64,000 bases of DNA from Flaviflagellibacter sp963786225 (lineage in GTDB: Bacteria; Pseudomonadota; Alphaproteobacteria; Rhizobiales; Methylopilaceae). A model generated the notes under the pieces. It saw only the letters and a program-made list of their open reading frames with translations. It was not told the DNA's origin and made no database searches. Where the stretch lies: NCBI GenBank assembly GCA_963786225.1, contig CAWAYQ010000013.1:41797-105796 (forward strand), in the 5' to 3' direction. Positions within the stretch are counted from its first letter, which is position 1; each line of letters begins with the position of its first letter. The position numbers and the translations under genes were made by a program. Below, one piece after another: positions 28,502 through 36,332 of this stretch.

Positions 28502-28986
28502 GGCATCGTCACGGCAAGGAACGGCGCCGCCGGCTTCTCGCTTGCCCCGGTAATCGCCGGCACCCGATGCGAAACCGGCTTCACGCTCTTCAGATATTTT
28601 GCCAGCGCCCGCGCATCGGAATCGTTCAGCGCCGCGTAGGACCGCCACGGCATGATCGGCGCGAGAACGCGGCCGTCGGGACGTGCGCCGGTACGTACCG
28701 CCGTGATGATCTCCTCCTCCGTCCATGAACCGAGCCCGGTTTTCTCATCGGGCGTCAGGTTCGGCGGATAAAAGATGCCGAGACCGGGGATCTGGAAGCC
28801 GACCTCCGACCCCGCGAGGGCACGCGAAAAATCCGGCTTGCCGAGCATGACGCCCGGCGTGTGGCAGCCCGCGCAATCCATGATCGCCGCGAGATAGGCG
28901 CCCCGCGTGATCTGATCCTGAGCCGCCGCAACCGAAGTCGTGCCGAGAAGGGCCGCGAAAGCGGCCACAAAGTCCAACCGTCCCAT
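28498..28986 (-). CDS. Periplasmic monoheme cytochrome c
   Basis: 162 residues: signal peptide (about 1-22, ending SVAAA), a heme site CAGCH at 38-42 and a candidate axial Met in LAPIMPW. The family is the class I cytochrome c subtype found as electron carriers for dehydrogenases. Start ATG 28986. It overlaps the convergent esterase stop by 4 bp. Whether it serves a nearby enzyme is not clear. Confidence 0.85.
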   Translation of the reverse strand: MGRLDFVAAFAALLGTTSVAAAQDQITRGAYLAAIMDCAGCHTPGVMLGKPDFSRALAGSEVGFQIPGLGIFYPPNLTPDEKTGLGSWTEEEIITAVRTGARPDGRVLAPIMPWRSYAALNDSDARALAKYLKSVKPVSHRVPAITGASEKPAAPFLAVTMP

Positions 28987-29058
28987 AAAATCTCTCTGCT
29001 TGCCCCCCAAGGACCGCGCTTGTAGCCGCGCTGTGTTTCCGAATTGTTGCTTGCTACC

Positions 29059-29303
29059 TTACGGGCATTCGGTCTTGTACGACGAGATCTTGCTTTCGAA
29101 CCCCTCGTGCGCTCGCTTCAGGCGTCGAAATTCCCTGTAACAATCATCACGTCCGGCTCTGTCGTTACGCAATTGGCGTAACGCTTGATCGTGGACTCGA
29201 TCTCGGCGATCGCCGCGTTCACACCGTCCGCCACGGCGCCACAGGCCTCGGATTGAGCGACGGCCGGACTGGGTGTGCAAATCGCGAGAATGTCCTGGGA
29301 CAT
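29059..29303 (-). CDS. Small cysteine-containing hypothetical protein, one base missing near 29153
   Basis: Two adjacent frames join into about 81 residues: EACGAVADGVNAAIAEIESTIKRYANCVTTEP then GRDDCYREFRRLKRAHEGFESKISSYKTECP. The four spaced Cys and the amphipathic helix pattern run straight across the junction, which supports a single gene with one missing base. ATG 29303 is a tentative start and AVAQ may be the signal cleavage region. I do not recognise the family. Confidence 0.4.
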
Positions 29304-29401
29304 ATAGGGAACATTCGACTCGGCAAAGGCCAAAAATGGCTGATGCCTAGACAATGGATCTGGATCCCTAACTGGTTGTTAAATATCGAAAAACGGTAAA
29401 C

Positions 29402-29761
29402 GTGATTGCCCTTGATCGTGACGGCCCAGCTGTCCCCTATAAGCAGATGGGCGTGGGTGGCATACAAAATATCAGCAACGTGGCGGATCAGGCCGACCGC
29501 CGCGCGAGTCCTCGGCGCGTCCTTATCGCCGAAGCCCGGTTGAGGCATGCCGACGTCATCATTCCCTGCATTCTGCAGAACATCTCGGAGGGCGGCGCCA
29601 TGATCCTGGTCGATGCGGGCGTCGACTTGCCCCAGAATTTCCTGTTCGAGATCCCGGGAAACATCGCGGTCGGCCGCCGCTGCAGCCTCGTCTGGCGCAA
29701 GGGCCGCTTCGCCGGGATGGAATTCATCGACCGCCGGAAGCGGACGCGCGTGCTGATATAG
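29402..29761 (+). CDS. PilZ-domain protein
   Basis: 119 residues. The c-di-GMP motif is present as DRRASPR (RxxxR about 32-38) and NISEGG (NxSxxG about 60-65), followed by the expected strands (LFEIPGNIAVGRRCSLVWRKG, FAGMEFID). It would bind c-di-GMP and act as a small effector. The start is GTG 29402 or ATG 29447; both precede the motif. It lies 3 kb from the GGDEF-EAL gene, a natural partner but not an operon. Confidence 0.8.
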   Translation: MIALDRDGPAVPYKQMGVGGIQNISNVADQADRRASPRRVLIAEARLRHADVIIPCILQNISEGGAMILVDAGVDLPQNFLFEIPGNIAVGRRCSLVWRKGRFAGMEFIDRRKRTRVLI

Positions 29762-29997
29762 GACCAGCGCCCAGGGCGCGAACTCAATCAGCCTGTTATC
29801 AGCGGCCGTCTCGGAATGCGTCCTGAAACGCCTGCTGCGAAATCATCGCGGGACGCGCATACCCGCCCCGTCCGGCTTTTCCTCGTCGATCGGCCGAAAA
29901 CGATCTCCGGACCTCGTACGGACATTTGAGCGCCAGGATTCGGGCAGCACCGCGCGCCATCAATTGTGGTCCAGACTAGATCAGTGGTTCGGTTGGG

Positions 29998-30771
29998 TCA
30001 GATCGCGGAATCGCCGCCCGTGATCAACCGCAGGACATGCCTCTGGAGTGCGATGAAGGGGTCGCTCAGCGGATCGCGGTAGCGCGGGATCGGCACCTGA
30101 ATATCGGCCTGTATCCGGCCCGGATGCGGGCTCATCACGATGATGCGGTCGGCCAGGTAGACCGCCTCCGCCACGTTGTGGGTGACGTAGAGGACCGTTT
30201 TTCCAGTCTCTTGCCAGACGTCCACCAGGATCTTCTGGACTTCGTCGCGAGTCAGCGCGTCAAGCGCGCCGAAGGGCTCGTCCATGAGAAGCAATGTCGG
30301 ATTGTAGGCAAGCGCGCGGGCGATTGCGACCCGCTGCTGCATGCCACCCGAAAGCTGGTGAGGATAGGTATCGGCGAACCGTTCGAGTTTCACCATTGAA
30401 AGGTGACGGAGCGCCTCCGTGCGTCGCTCGGCCGATCCGACCGCACGCGCTTCGAGGCCGAACTCGACGTTGCGGCGGGCCGTCCGCCACGGGAAGAGTT
30501 GTGAGTAATCCTGGAAGACCATACCCCGGGCCGCCCCCTGCCCGCCGGCGCCTTTGCCTCCCACCAAGACCTCTCCGCCGGTCGGCTGAACGAAACCCGC
30601 GACGACGTTGAGCAGAGTGGTCTTGCCGCATCCGCTCGGGCCCACCAGGCAGACGAACTCTCCGGGCAACACGTTCAGGCTCACCGCGTCGAGCGCGTGC
30701 ACCGTGCCGGCCGGCGTCTCGTACTCGACCGTCAGACCGGCGATCGAAATTCCGCTTGTTATGTTCTTCAC
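29998..30771 (-). CDS. ABC importer ATP-binding protein, nitrate/taurine/pyrimidine-precursor type
   Basis: 257 residues. Walker A GPSGCGKTT, Q-loop FQDYSQLFPWRT, signature LSGGMQQRVAIARAL, Walker B LLLMDEPFGALDALT and switch His in VTHNVAEA mark the SsuB/TauB class. The start is GTG 30771, overlapping the permease stop as GTGA. It energises import for the two permeases and the binding protein encoded upstream. The substrate is unknown; the linked nitrilase suggests a carbamoyl- or nitrile-containing nitrogen compound. Confidence 0.9.
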   Translation of the reverse strand: MKNITSGISIAGLTVEYETPAGTVHALDAVSLNVLPGEFVCLVGPSGCGKTTLLNVVAGFVQPTGGEVLVGGKGAGGQGAARGMVFQDYSQLFPWRTARRNVEFGLEARAVGSAERRTEALRHLSMVKLERFADTYPHQLSGGMQQRVAIARALAYNPTLLLMDEPFGALDALTRDEVQKILVDVWQETGKTVLYVTHNVAEAVYLADRIIVMSPHPGRIQADIQVPIPRYRDPLSDPFIALQRHVLRLITGGDSAI

Positions 30772-31550
30772 CCCCGAGCCCCCCGCATCATCCCCCAGCG
30801 GACCAGGTAACGGCGCTCGATCATGCTGAAGAGGAGCGTCTCGACCAAGTAGCCGGTGATACCGATACCGATGATGACCGCGATGACGACGTCCGTGTTG
30901 AGGACCTCCATCGCGTTGAAAATGGCCCAGCCAAGGCCCGAAGAGGTGGCCGCGATCATTTCGCCGGCGATGACTGCGCGCCATGCGCGGGCGAGGCCCA
31001 CTCTCAGTCCGGACAGGATCAGCGGCAGCGCCCCCGGCAGCATCACTTTCCAGAACAGCATGGAGGGCGGCGTTCCCATGATCCGCGCGGCGCGGATCCA
31101 GATCGGGTTGATCGCCATCACGCCCATGCGCGCGTTCACGATGATCGGGAAGGTCGCCGAGAAGGCCACCAGCAGGATCGTCGCCTTCTCGCCGAGGCCG
31201 AACCAGAGGACGAACAGCGGCACCCAGGCAAGACCCGGGATCGGCAGGCCTATGCCGACCACCGGCGTGAGCAGACGGTCGACGAGCCGAATGCGGGCCA
31301 TCAACGTCCCAAGCAGGATGCCGGCCGCCGCGGCGAGGAAGAAGCCGATCCCCATCCGCAGCAGTGTCACCGCAGCATGGTGGGGCAGCTCACCGCTCAC
31401 GACCATCCGCTCGAAGGCGGCCGCAACGTCGAGCAGGCTCGGCGCCAGGACCGGCTTCATGAAGCCGCTGCGCGCGAAGATCTCGTAGGCGAGGCCGACC
31501 ACCACGAACGGGAAGAGCGCGCGCAGCACCTTCCAGGTGAATTTGCTCAC
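30768..31550 (-). CDS. ABC importer permease
   Basis: 260 residues with about six membrane segments, of the SsuC/TauC family. GIGFFLAAAAGILLGTLMARI, GLAWVPLFVLWFGLG and the EAA loop GLRVGLARAWRAVIAGEMIAATSSGLG are conserved. Its GTG start at 31550 overlaps the stop of the other permease as GTGA. The two permeases are similar and may form a heterodimer. Confidence 0.88.
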   Translation of the reverse strand: MSKFTWKVLRALFPFVVVGLAYEIFARSGFMKPVLAPSLLDVAAAFERMVVSGELPHHAAVTLLRMGIGFFLAAAAGILLGTLMARIRLVDRLLTPVVGIGLPIPGLAWVPLFVLWFGLGEKATILLVAFSATFPIIVNARMGVMAINPIWIRAARIMGTPPSMLFWKVMLPGALPLILSGLRVGLARAWRAVIAGEMIAATSSGLGWAIFNAMEVLNTDVVIAVIIGIGITGYLVETLLFSMIERRYLVRWGMMRGARG

Positions 31551-32359
31551 GACGCGCCCTCGCTCACCAGACCCCAGCGCTTCAGCGTCCGTGTTTCGAG
31601 CGTCTGGAAGACGACCCGCTCGAGGAACAGTCCGACCAACCCGACCATGCCGATGCCGACGAACATGACATCGGTGCTGAGGAATTCGCGCGAGGCGAAG
31701 ATCATCCAGCCGAGCCCCGATTGCGTGCCCGCGATCATCTCGCCCGCCACGACCGCCGGCCAGGCGCGGCCCATGCCGAGCCGCAGGCCGGAAAGTACGG
31801 ACGGCATCGACCCCGGCAGCACCACTTTCCAGAATGCCTCGCGTCCCTCGACGCCCATGATCGCCGCGGCGCGGATCCAGACCTCGTTGACGCTGCGCAC
31901 CCCGGTCCAGACCGTGGAGGCGATTGGCACCGAGGCGGCGAAGGCGACGAGAAGAATGGTCGGCATATTGCCGAGGCCGAACCAGAGGATGAACAATGGC
32001 ACCCAGGCGAGCGGCGGGATCGGCATCAGCACGCTGAGCAGCGGCAGGCAGAACGCCTCCACCCGGCGCGAGCGGCCCATCGCCAACCCAATCACGACGC
32101 CGGTTACCGCGGCGAGAAGGAAGCCGAAAAGCAGGCGGGCCAGGGTCGCGCCGAGATGTACCCACAAGACGCCGTTGGTGGCGAGCGCAAAGCCGCGCTC
32201 GACTATCGCCTCGACCGGCGGGAAGAGTTTCGGCGGCAGCCCGGCTATCCAGACGCTTCCCTGCCAGATCGCGGCGAGGATGATCAGCGGGATCAGCGTG
32301 TCGAACAGGCCTCGGGCGAGAGAACGCCAGCGCGGTTCGGCACGGGATCGGGTGGCCAT
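31547..32359 (-). CDS. ABC importer permease
   Basis: 270 residues, SsuC/TauC-type. The segments LLFGFLLAAVTGVVIGLAMGR, PLAWVPLFILWFGLGN and the EAA loop GLRLGMGRAWPAVVAGEMIAGTQSGLG are clear. The start chosen is ATG 32359; the frame opens 96 nt earlier, inside the nitrilase gene, without a matching sequence. It begins 4 bp after the nitrilase stop, so the amidase and transporter are translated together. Confidence 0.88.
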   Translation of the reverse strand: MATRSRAEPRWRSLARGLFDTLIPLIILAAIWQGSVWIAGLPPKLFPPVEAIVERGFALATNGVLWVHLGATLARLLFGFLLAAVTGVVIGLAMGRSRRVEAFCLPLLSVLMPIPPLAWVPLFILWFGLGNMPTILLVAFAASVPIASTVWTGVRSVNEVWIRAAAIMGVEGREAFWKVVLPGSMPSVLSGLRLGMGRAWPAVVAGEMIAGTQSGLGWMIFASREFLSTDVMFVGIGMVGLVGLFLERVVFQTLETRTLKRWGLVSEGAS

Positions 32360-32363
32360 GCGC

Positions 32364-33230
32364 TCAGGTTCCGGAGATTGGCCGATAGAATTCGGGTCGC
32401 CGGTCGCGCATGAATGGTCGTCGGGTGCGGGCGGCGCGGACGTCGGCGAGATCAATGGTGACGATCAGCGCCTCGTCGCCGCTTCCTTGCGCGACCGCGA
32501 CCGGCGGCCCGCCGAAGGGCGAGGTGACGAGGCTGTGGCCGAAGAACTCGCTGTCGCCCTCGCGGCCGACCTTATTGACGCCGATCACGAAGCAACCGTT
32601 CTCGTAGGCGCGAACCCGGCAGAGCATTTCCCACATCTCCACCGCCCAGGGCACGCCGAAGGTCGGCGCGCAGGTTGGAAGGACGATTATCTCGGCACCT
32701 TCGAGCGCGAGGCAGCGAAAGCCTTCGGGGAAGTTTCGATCGTAGCAGATCTGGACGCCGAGGCGCCCCCAGCCCATGTCGAAGACCGGGAAGCCGAGAT
32801 CGCCAGGCTGAAAATAAAACTTCTCGAAATTCGAGACATCGCCAGATGCACCGAAGAAGTTCGCGGGGAGATGCATCTTGCGGTATTGGCCAAGAAGCTC
32901 GCCGTCGCCGCGGAAAACCGCCGCTGTGTTTCGAAGAACGACGCCGTCGGTCTCGCCGTATCCCAGGACGAGTCCCATCCCCGCCTCCGCCGCCTGCCGC
33001 CTGAGTGGCGCAAGCTCCGGGTCGTCCAGGCGAAGCCCCCGGCCCAGAGGCTCCTTCACTCGTGTCGCCGGGAAATAGTCTGTGGGCGCCAGCTCCGGGA
33101 AGCAGCAGAGCTGCGCTCCCGCGCGCGCCGCCTTGTCGGCAATCGCAAGCAGTCGCGTGAGCTGAACGTCCATATCGGCGTCGGCCGGACCCATCTGGGC
33201 CAGGGCGACAGTGACCGGGCGCTCCATCAT
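32364..33230 (-). CDS. Nitrilase-superfamily amidase, N-carbamoyl-amidase-like
   Basis: 288 residues with the complete catalytic triad: E46 (CFPELAPTDYF), K118 (QYRKMHLP) and C162 (GVQICYDRNFPEG). The C-x-D-x-x-F-P-E form is typical of N-carbamoyl-putrescine/beta-ureidopropionase-like amidases. It would split a C-N amide bond and release ammonia or CO2 with it, in the cytoplasm. Its gene is first or second in a five-gene minus-strand operon with an ABC importer, which probably brings in its substrate. It is 8 bp from the binding protein gene. Confidence 0.88.
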   Translation of the reverse strand: MMERPVTVALAQMGPADADMDVQLTRLLAIADKAARAGAQLCCFPELAPTDYFPATRVKEPLGRGLRLDDPELAPLRRQAAEAGMGLVLGYGETDGVVLRNTAAVFRGDGELLGQYRKMHLPANFFGASGDVSNFEKFYFQPGDLGFPVFDMGWGRLGVQICYDRNFPEGFRCLALEGAEIIVLPTCAPTFGVPWAVEMWEMLCRVRAYENGCFVIGVNKVGREGDSEFFGHSLVTSPFGGPPVAVAQGSGDEALIVTIDLADVRAARTRRPFMRDRRPEFYRPISGT

Positions 33231-33238
33231 GGATCCAG

Positions 33239-34234
33239 CTAGCCCGCCAGGGCTTTCTCGAGAAATTCAGTCCGGAGCACCTTCGACCAGTCGGGCGCTT
33301 TCGTGATCGACGCGGCGCGGATCTGGTCCTGGGCAGTGAGCTCGAGATACTCCCGTAGCTCGGGGGAGAAATTGACTCGAATGTCGAACCGGCCGAGCGC
33401 CTTGGCGATCACGCCCTCTCCAAGCGTGTATCCCTGATCGCGGTAGACTTGTTCGACGATCTTTGCGGCCCGAGCCGGCTCATTCTTGAGGATGTCGGCT
33501 GCCTTGATCCAGCCCTTTAGGAAGGTCACCAGCGCCTCGGGGTGCGCATTCGCGAACTCAGGCCGCGCGCACAGGATGATCGGGCTCAGATCATAAGGCG
33601 AGAAGTCGGCGATCGAGCGGGCTATTCCCTGGTCCTCGCCGATCGAGACGAATGGCTCTACGGCCGCGATCGCGTCGACCTGCTTCGTGGCAAGCGCCGA
33701 GATCTGATCGGGTCCGTCGATGTTGATCGCCTCGTAGTCCTTGTCGGTCAGACCGAATTTCGGTGCGATTCGGTTCTTGAAGATCGGGTAGACCGACCCA
33801 CCAAGGATGCCACCGACCTTCTTCCCCTTCAGATCGGCCACCGTCTTCGTCGGTGCGTCCTTGGGAACGACGATGTGATAGCTTCGCCCGGCGTGAGCGA
33901 AGACCGCGACCGCGATCAGATCTCCCTTGGCCGCGCCGATGACGAAGGTGGGGCCGCCGTAATTACCGAGGTCGATGTGCCCCGCAATCATCGCGTCGCG
34001 GATCTGGCGGCCAGTCACCATCCGGCGGGCCTCGACTTTCGAACCCACCGCCTCGAAGATATTCTCCTTGAGGGCAACCATCGCAATGCTGCCGAGCAGG
34101 TCCGGCTGGTAGCCGAGCTGGATCGTCGTGTTGTCCGCCGCCTGCGCCGTGCATTGCAATCCGAGACCGGCGCCGGCAACGGCGCCCACGCTGCTCGCGA
34201 CGAACCGGCGCCGCGTCCAAGTCGATCCCATCAT
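33239..34234 (-). CDS. ABC importer periplasmic binding protein, NMT1/SsuA-like
   Basis: 331 residues. The N-terminus TWTRRRFVASSVGAVAGAGLG is a Tat-type signal, and the mature part (IQLGYQPDLLGSIAMVALKENIF, GRQIRDAMIAGHIDLGNYGG, ADLKGKKVGGILGGSVYP, ISALATKQVDAIAAVEPF) has the NMT1/THI5-like fold. It heads the operon and would supply substrate to the permeases. Start ATG 34234 or the adjacent ATG 34231, both behind GGGGGAGAAG. Ligand not identifiable from sequence. Confidence 0.87.
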   Translation of the reverse strand: MMGSTWTRRRFVASSVGAVAGAGLGLQCTAQAADNTTIQLGYQPDLLGSIAMVALKENIFEAVGSKVEARRMVTGRQIRDAMIAGHIDLGNYGGPTFVIGAAKGDLIAVAVFAHAGRSYHIVVPKDAPTKTVADLKGKKVGGILGGSVYPIFKNRIAPKFGLTDKDYEAINIDGPDQISALATKQVDAIAAVEPFVSIGEDQGIARSIADFSPYDLSPIILCARPEFANAHPEALVTFLKGWIKAADILKNEPARAAKIVEQVYRDQGYTLGEGVIAKALGRFDIRVNFSPELREYLELTAQDQIRAASITKAPDWSKVLRTEFLEKALAG

Positions 34235-35265
34235 CGAGCTTCTCCCCCGCTTCCCCTTGGGAAGTCTCAGATAACCCGGCCGAGCCGAAAGCCGGTCCGC
34301 TGCCGCCGTGACCGCGCCGACCAGCCCCGGCAACCGCTCCAGACTGATCCGTCAGAGGGGTAGCCTAGGCAGGAATCGAATCGAACGAGAACCGCGCAGT
34401 TCCCAATTTCAAACATCGGAAAAACCGAGCGTGGAGGTCGACCGTCGGATCGTGCGGGCCGGCGCCGAAATGGCGTTCAGCCCCTCGATAATAGCCGCTT
34501 GTACGTATGGACCTTGGCCTATCGGAAAGCGTCGCGCGCCGCTGTCGGGCCATGGACGTCACGCAGGAATTCCTCGAAGGCGAAAGCGACCAGGATAGGT
34601 TCATCGACGTCCGACCGGGTCATCTCGATGATGGTTGCCCTGGAGCGGATGAACTGAGCTGCGCCGCGCCGTCCTGCTTCTCCCCCGCGCCACGGCGATC
34701 AGCGCGTCATCCGGCGGCGGCCTTTGCAGCGAGCATGCTCCGGATCACAGCGCACTCATCCATATGTCCCGTTTGTCTGCGCCGTCAGGATCACAGGCAT
34801 TACCTTGGGATAGGATTGGTCCAACAGGCATCGGAAGCAGTGGTGGGCCACAAGGACTCGAACCTGGAACCAGACCGTTATGAGCGGTCGGCTCCGAGCT
34901 TCCCTGCCTCAATCGCTTCCATCTCGTTTCGTTCACGTTGTTTCTGTCCCCATCCTGTCCCCGCGATCGGGGAACCGGGGCGGATACCGAAAAGGGCCGG
35001 ATCTTCGATCCGACCACCTTTGGTCTGCTTCTCGGCGCGCGCTAGGCGACGGAAAACTATCGCGGGTTAAGTAACTTTCAGGATGAGATAATTCAGCAAA
35101 ACTTGCTGAATACTGAGCTGGTCGCGTTGACCAAGCTACAACTTTGAGGCAATGCAGCTCACGTTTACTCGCACAGGCGCCTCGCGCGGCGCCCGCTTCG
35201 AACGTCATCCGAATCGCCGGATGATCGTTTCTGTCCCCATAACTGTCCCCCTTGGGGAAAAGCAG
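34235..35265. other. Gene-poor region left of the tRNA, probable remnant of integrated DNA
   Basis: About 1 kb without a supported gene. Frames of 60-190 codons exist on both strands but none shows family similarity or a coherent start. The stretch holds the 3' tRNA copy (34841-34894) and two copies of TTTCTGTCCCCAT-CTGTCCCC (about 34944 and 35229), the sort of sequence often found next to integrase genes. I read it as degraded mobile-element DNA. Confidence 0.45.
34835..34894. repeat. Partial duplicate of the tRNA-Ile 3' half (attachment-site scar)
   Basis: The 54 nt at 34841-34894 repeat the 3' end to the anticodon stem of the tRNA at 35266-35342, including the anticodon loop CTCATAA (minus strand), with small differences near the acceptor. 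The upstream AAGCAG is shared too. Integrases that use the tRNA 3' end leave exactly this. The two copies are about 425 bp apart, in direct orientation. Confidence 0.7.
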
Positions 35266-35342
35266 TGGTGGGCCCACCAGGACTTCGAACCTGGAACCAG
35301 ACCGTTATGAGCGGTCGGCTCTAACCATTGAGCTATGGGCCC
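35266..35342 (-). tRNA. tRNA-Ile(CAU), k2C/lysidine type, with one extra T-loop base
   Basis: Acceptor GGGCCCA pairs with TGGGCCC and CCA is encoded. D-arm TAGCTCAATGGTTAGAGC, anticodon stem GACCG/CGGTC with loop CTCATAA (CAT anticodon) and T-stem CCAGG/CCTGG are regular. It resembles E. coli ileX-type tRNA (AUA-reading, lysidine-modified) rather than tRNA-Met. The T-loop reads TTCGAAGT, 8 nt rather than 7; the partial copy at 34841-34894 has the normal TTCGAGT. Length is therefore 77 with CCA. A consensus insertion at 35284-35285 is most likely. Confidence 0.8.
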
Positions 35343-35636
35343 CACTCGGGGAGGCATACCTTCTCGCGGCGCGTTCGTCACTCCGGTTGCTTGAGGGGGC
35401 CCCCAATATCCGCGCGGACGACGCAAGAAAACCGGCCGGCGAACGGAATTCCGATCAGCCCCCGGCCCCATATGCGCGCCGTCGCAAGACCGCGCTGCGA
35501 AGACATCGCCCAGTGACACCTTCTGAAAATCCATGTGTTCTCAAATGGATAACACCTATCACGCCCGATACTGTTGACAGTTGACTGCCTTACAGTGAAG
35601 CATCGCGAACCGTCGACCCCGCCGCAGACGAGATTC

Positions 35637-36332
35637 ATGAACACCAAGCGCATCGAACGGACCGAAGGCCTGACAAGCCGGGTCTATCAAGAGATTGAGA
35701 ATATGATCCTGTCCGGCAGTCTTGAGCCCGGCAGCCGGTTGAACGAATGCACCCTGGCCGATCAGTTCGAAGTCAGCCGGGGCCCGGTTCGCGAAGCAAC
35801 ACGCGCTCTGGTCAAGGCCGGCCTTCTGGTTTCGGTGCCGGCCCGCGGCGTGTTCGTCCGGGAAATGTCCGATGCCGAAATCGGCGAGAACTACGATGTC
35901 CGTGCGCTTCTGACGGGGCTGATGTGTGCCCGGGCGGCGGAACGGCGTTCCGAACGGGATATCGACCAACTCGATGCGCTGGTCGTCGCCATGGATGAGG
36001 CGATAGCTGCCAACAAGATCCCTCAATATTACAGAATCAATCTCGAGTTTCACGGCCTGATCGGCCGGATCTCCGCTCACTCATGCTCTCTTCGTATTTA
36101 CGACGACCTGATCCGCGAGACCCATTCGCTCCGCCGGTCCCTGTCGTCGCCCGGCCAGACCAACAGCGAGCACCGGGTAATCGTCGAAGCGATCCGACGC
36201 GGCGACGCCGACAGGGCACGCGCACTCGGCGAGGAGCACGTACTGCACGGCAAGAGACGCTGGCTGGCGTCATTACCCGACGGGCCCGCGAAGGTGCCCG
36301 CGCAAGAATCACAAAACAGGAGGAAACGTTGA
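35637..36332 (+). CDS. GntR-family regulator, FadR/FCD subclass
   Basis: 231 residues from ATG 35637. A winged helix-turn-helix (TSRVYQEIENMILSGSLEPGSRLNE, LADQFEVSRGPVREATRALVKAGLL) is followed by an all-helical FCD ligand domain from about 85 (EIGENYDVRALLTGLMCARAAERRS, NLEFHGLIG, HRVIVEAIRRGDADRARALGEEHV). The FCD residues D-x-x-x-R and H suggest a metal-bound carboxylate effector. Its stop overlaps the dehydratase start by TTGA, so it is the first gene of that operon and probably controls it. Confidence 0.87.
   Translation: MNTKRIERTEGLTSRVYQEIENMILSGSLEPGSRLNECTLADQFEVSRGPVREATRALVKAGLLVSVPARGVFVREMSDAEIGENYDVRALLTGLMCARAAERRSERDIDQLDALVVAMDEAIAANKIPQYYRINLEFHGLIGRISAHSCSLRIYDDLIRETHSLRRSLSSPGQTNSEHRVIVEAIRRGDADRARALGEEHVLHGKRRWLASLPDGPAKVPAQESQNRRKR

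Noticed and set aside
29799..29960. A 53-codon minus-strand frame (MARGAARILALKCPYEV... AFRDGR)
   Set aside because: No ribosome-binding site, no family recognised, and length near chance in this composition.
30756..33242. An 828-codon plus-strand frame across the ABC operon
   Set aside because: The minus-strand products are full-length known families with tight overlaps; the plus-strand product is low-complexity RE/DD-rich and lacks family similarity.
34507..35070. A 187-codon plus-strand frame overlapping the tRNA copy
   Set aside because: It runs through the tRNA-derived repeat and has no family similarity, so I treat it as non-coding remnant.
35574..35597. Possible sigma-70 promoter TTGACA...TACAGT before the GntR gene
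   Set aside because: The spacing between boxes is only 11 bp, too short; the tandem TTGAC-G could be an operator, but nothing confirms it.
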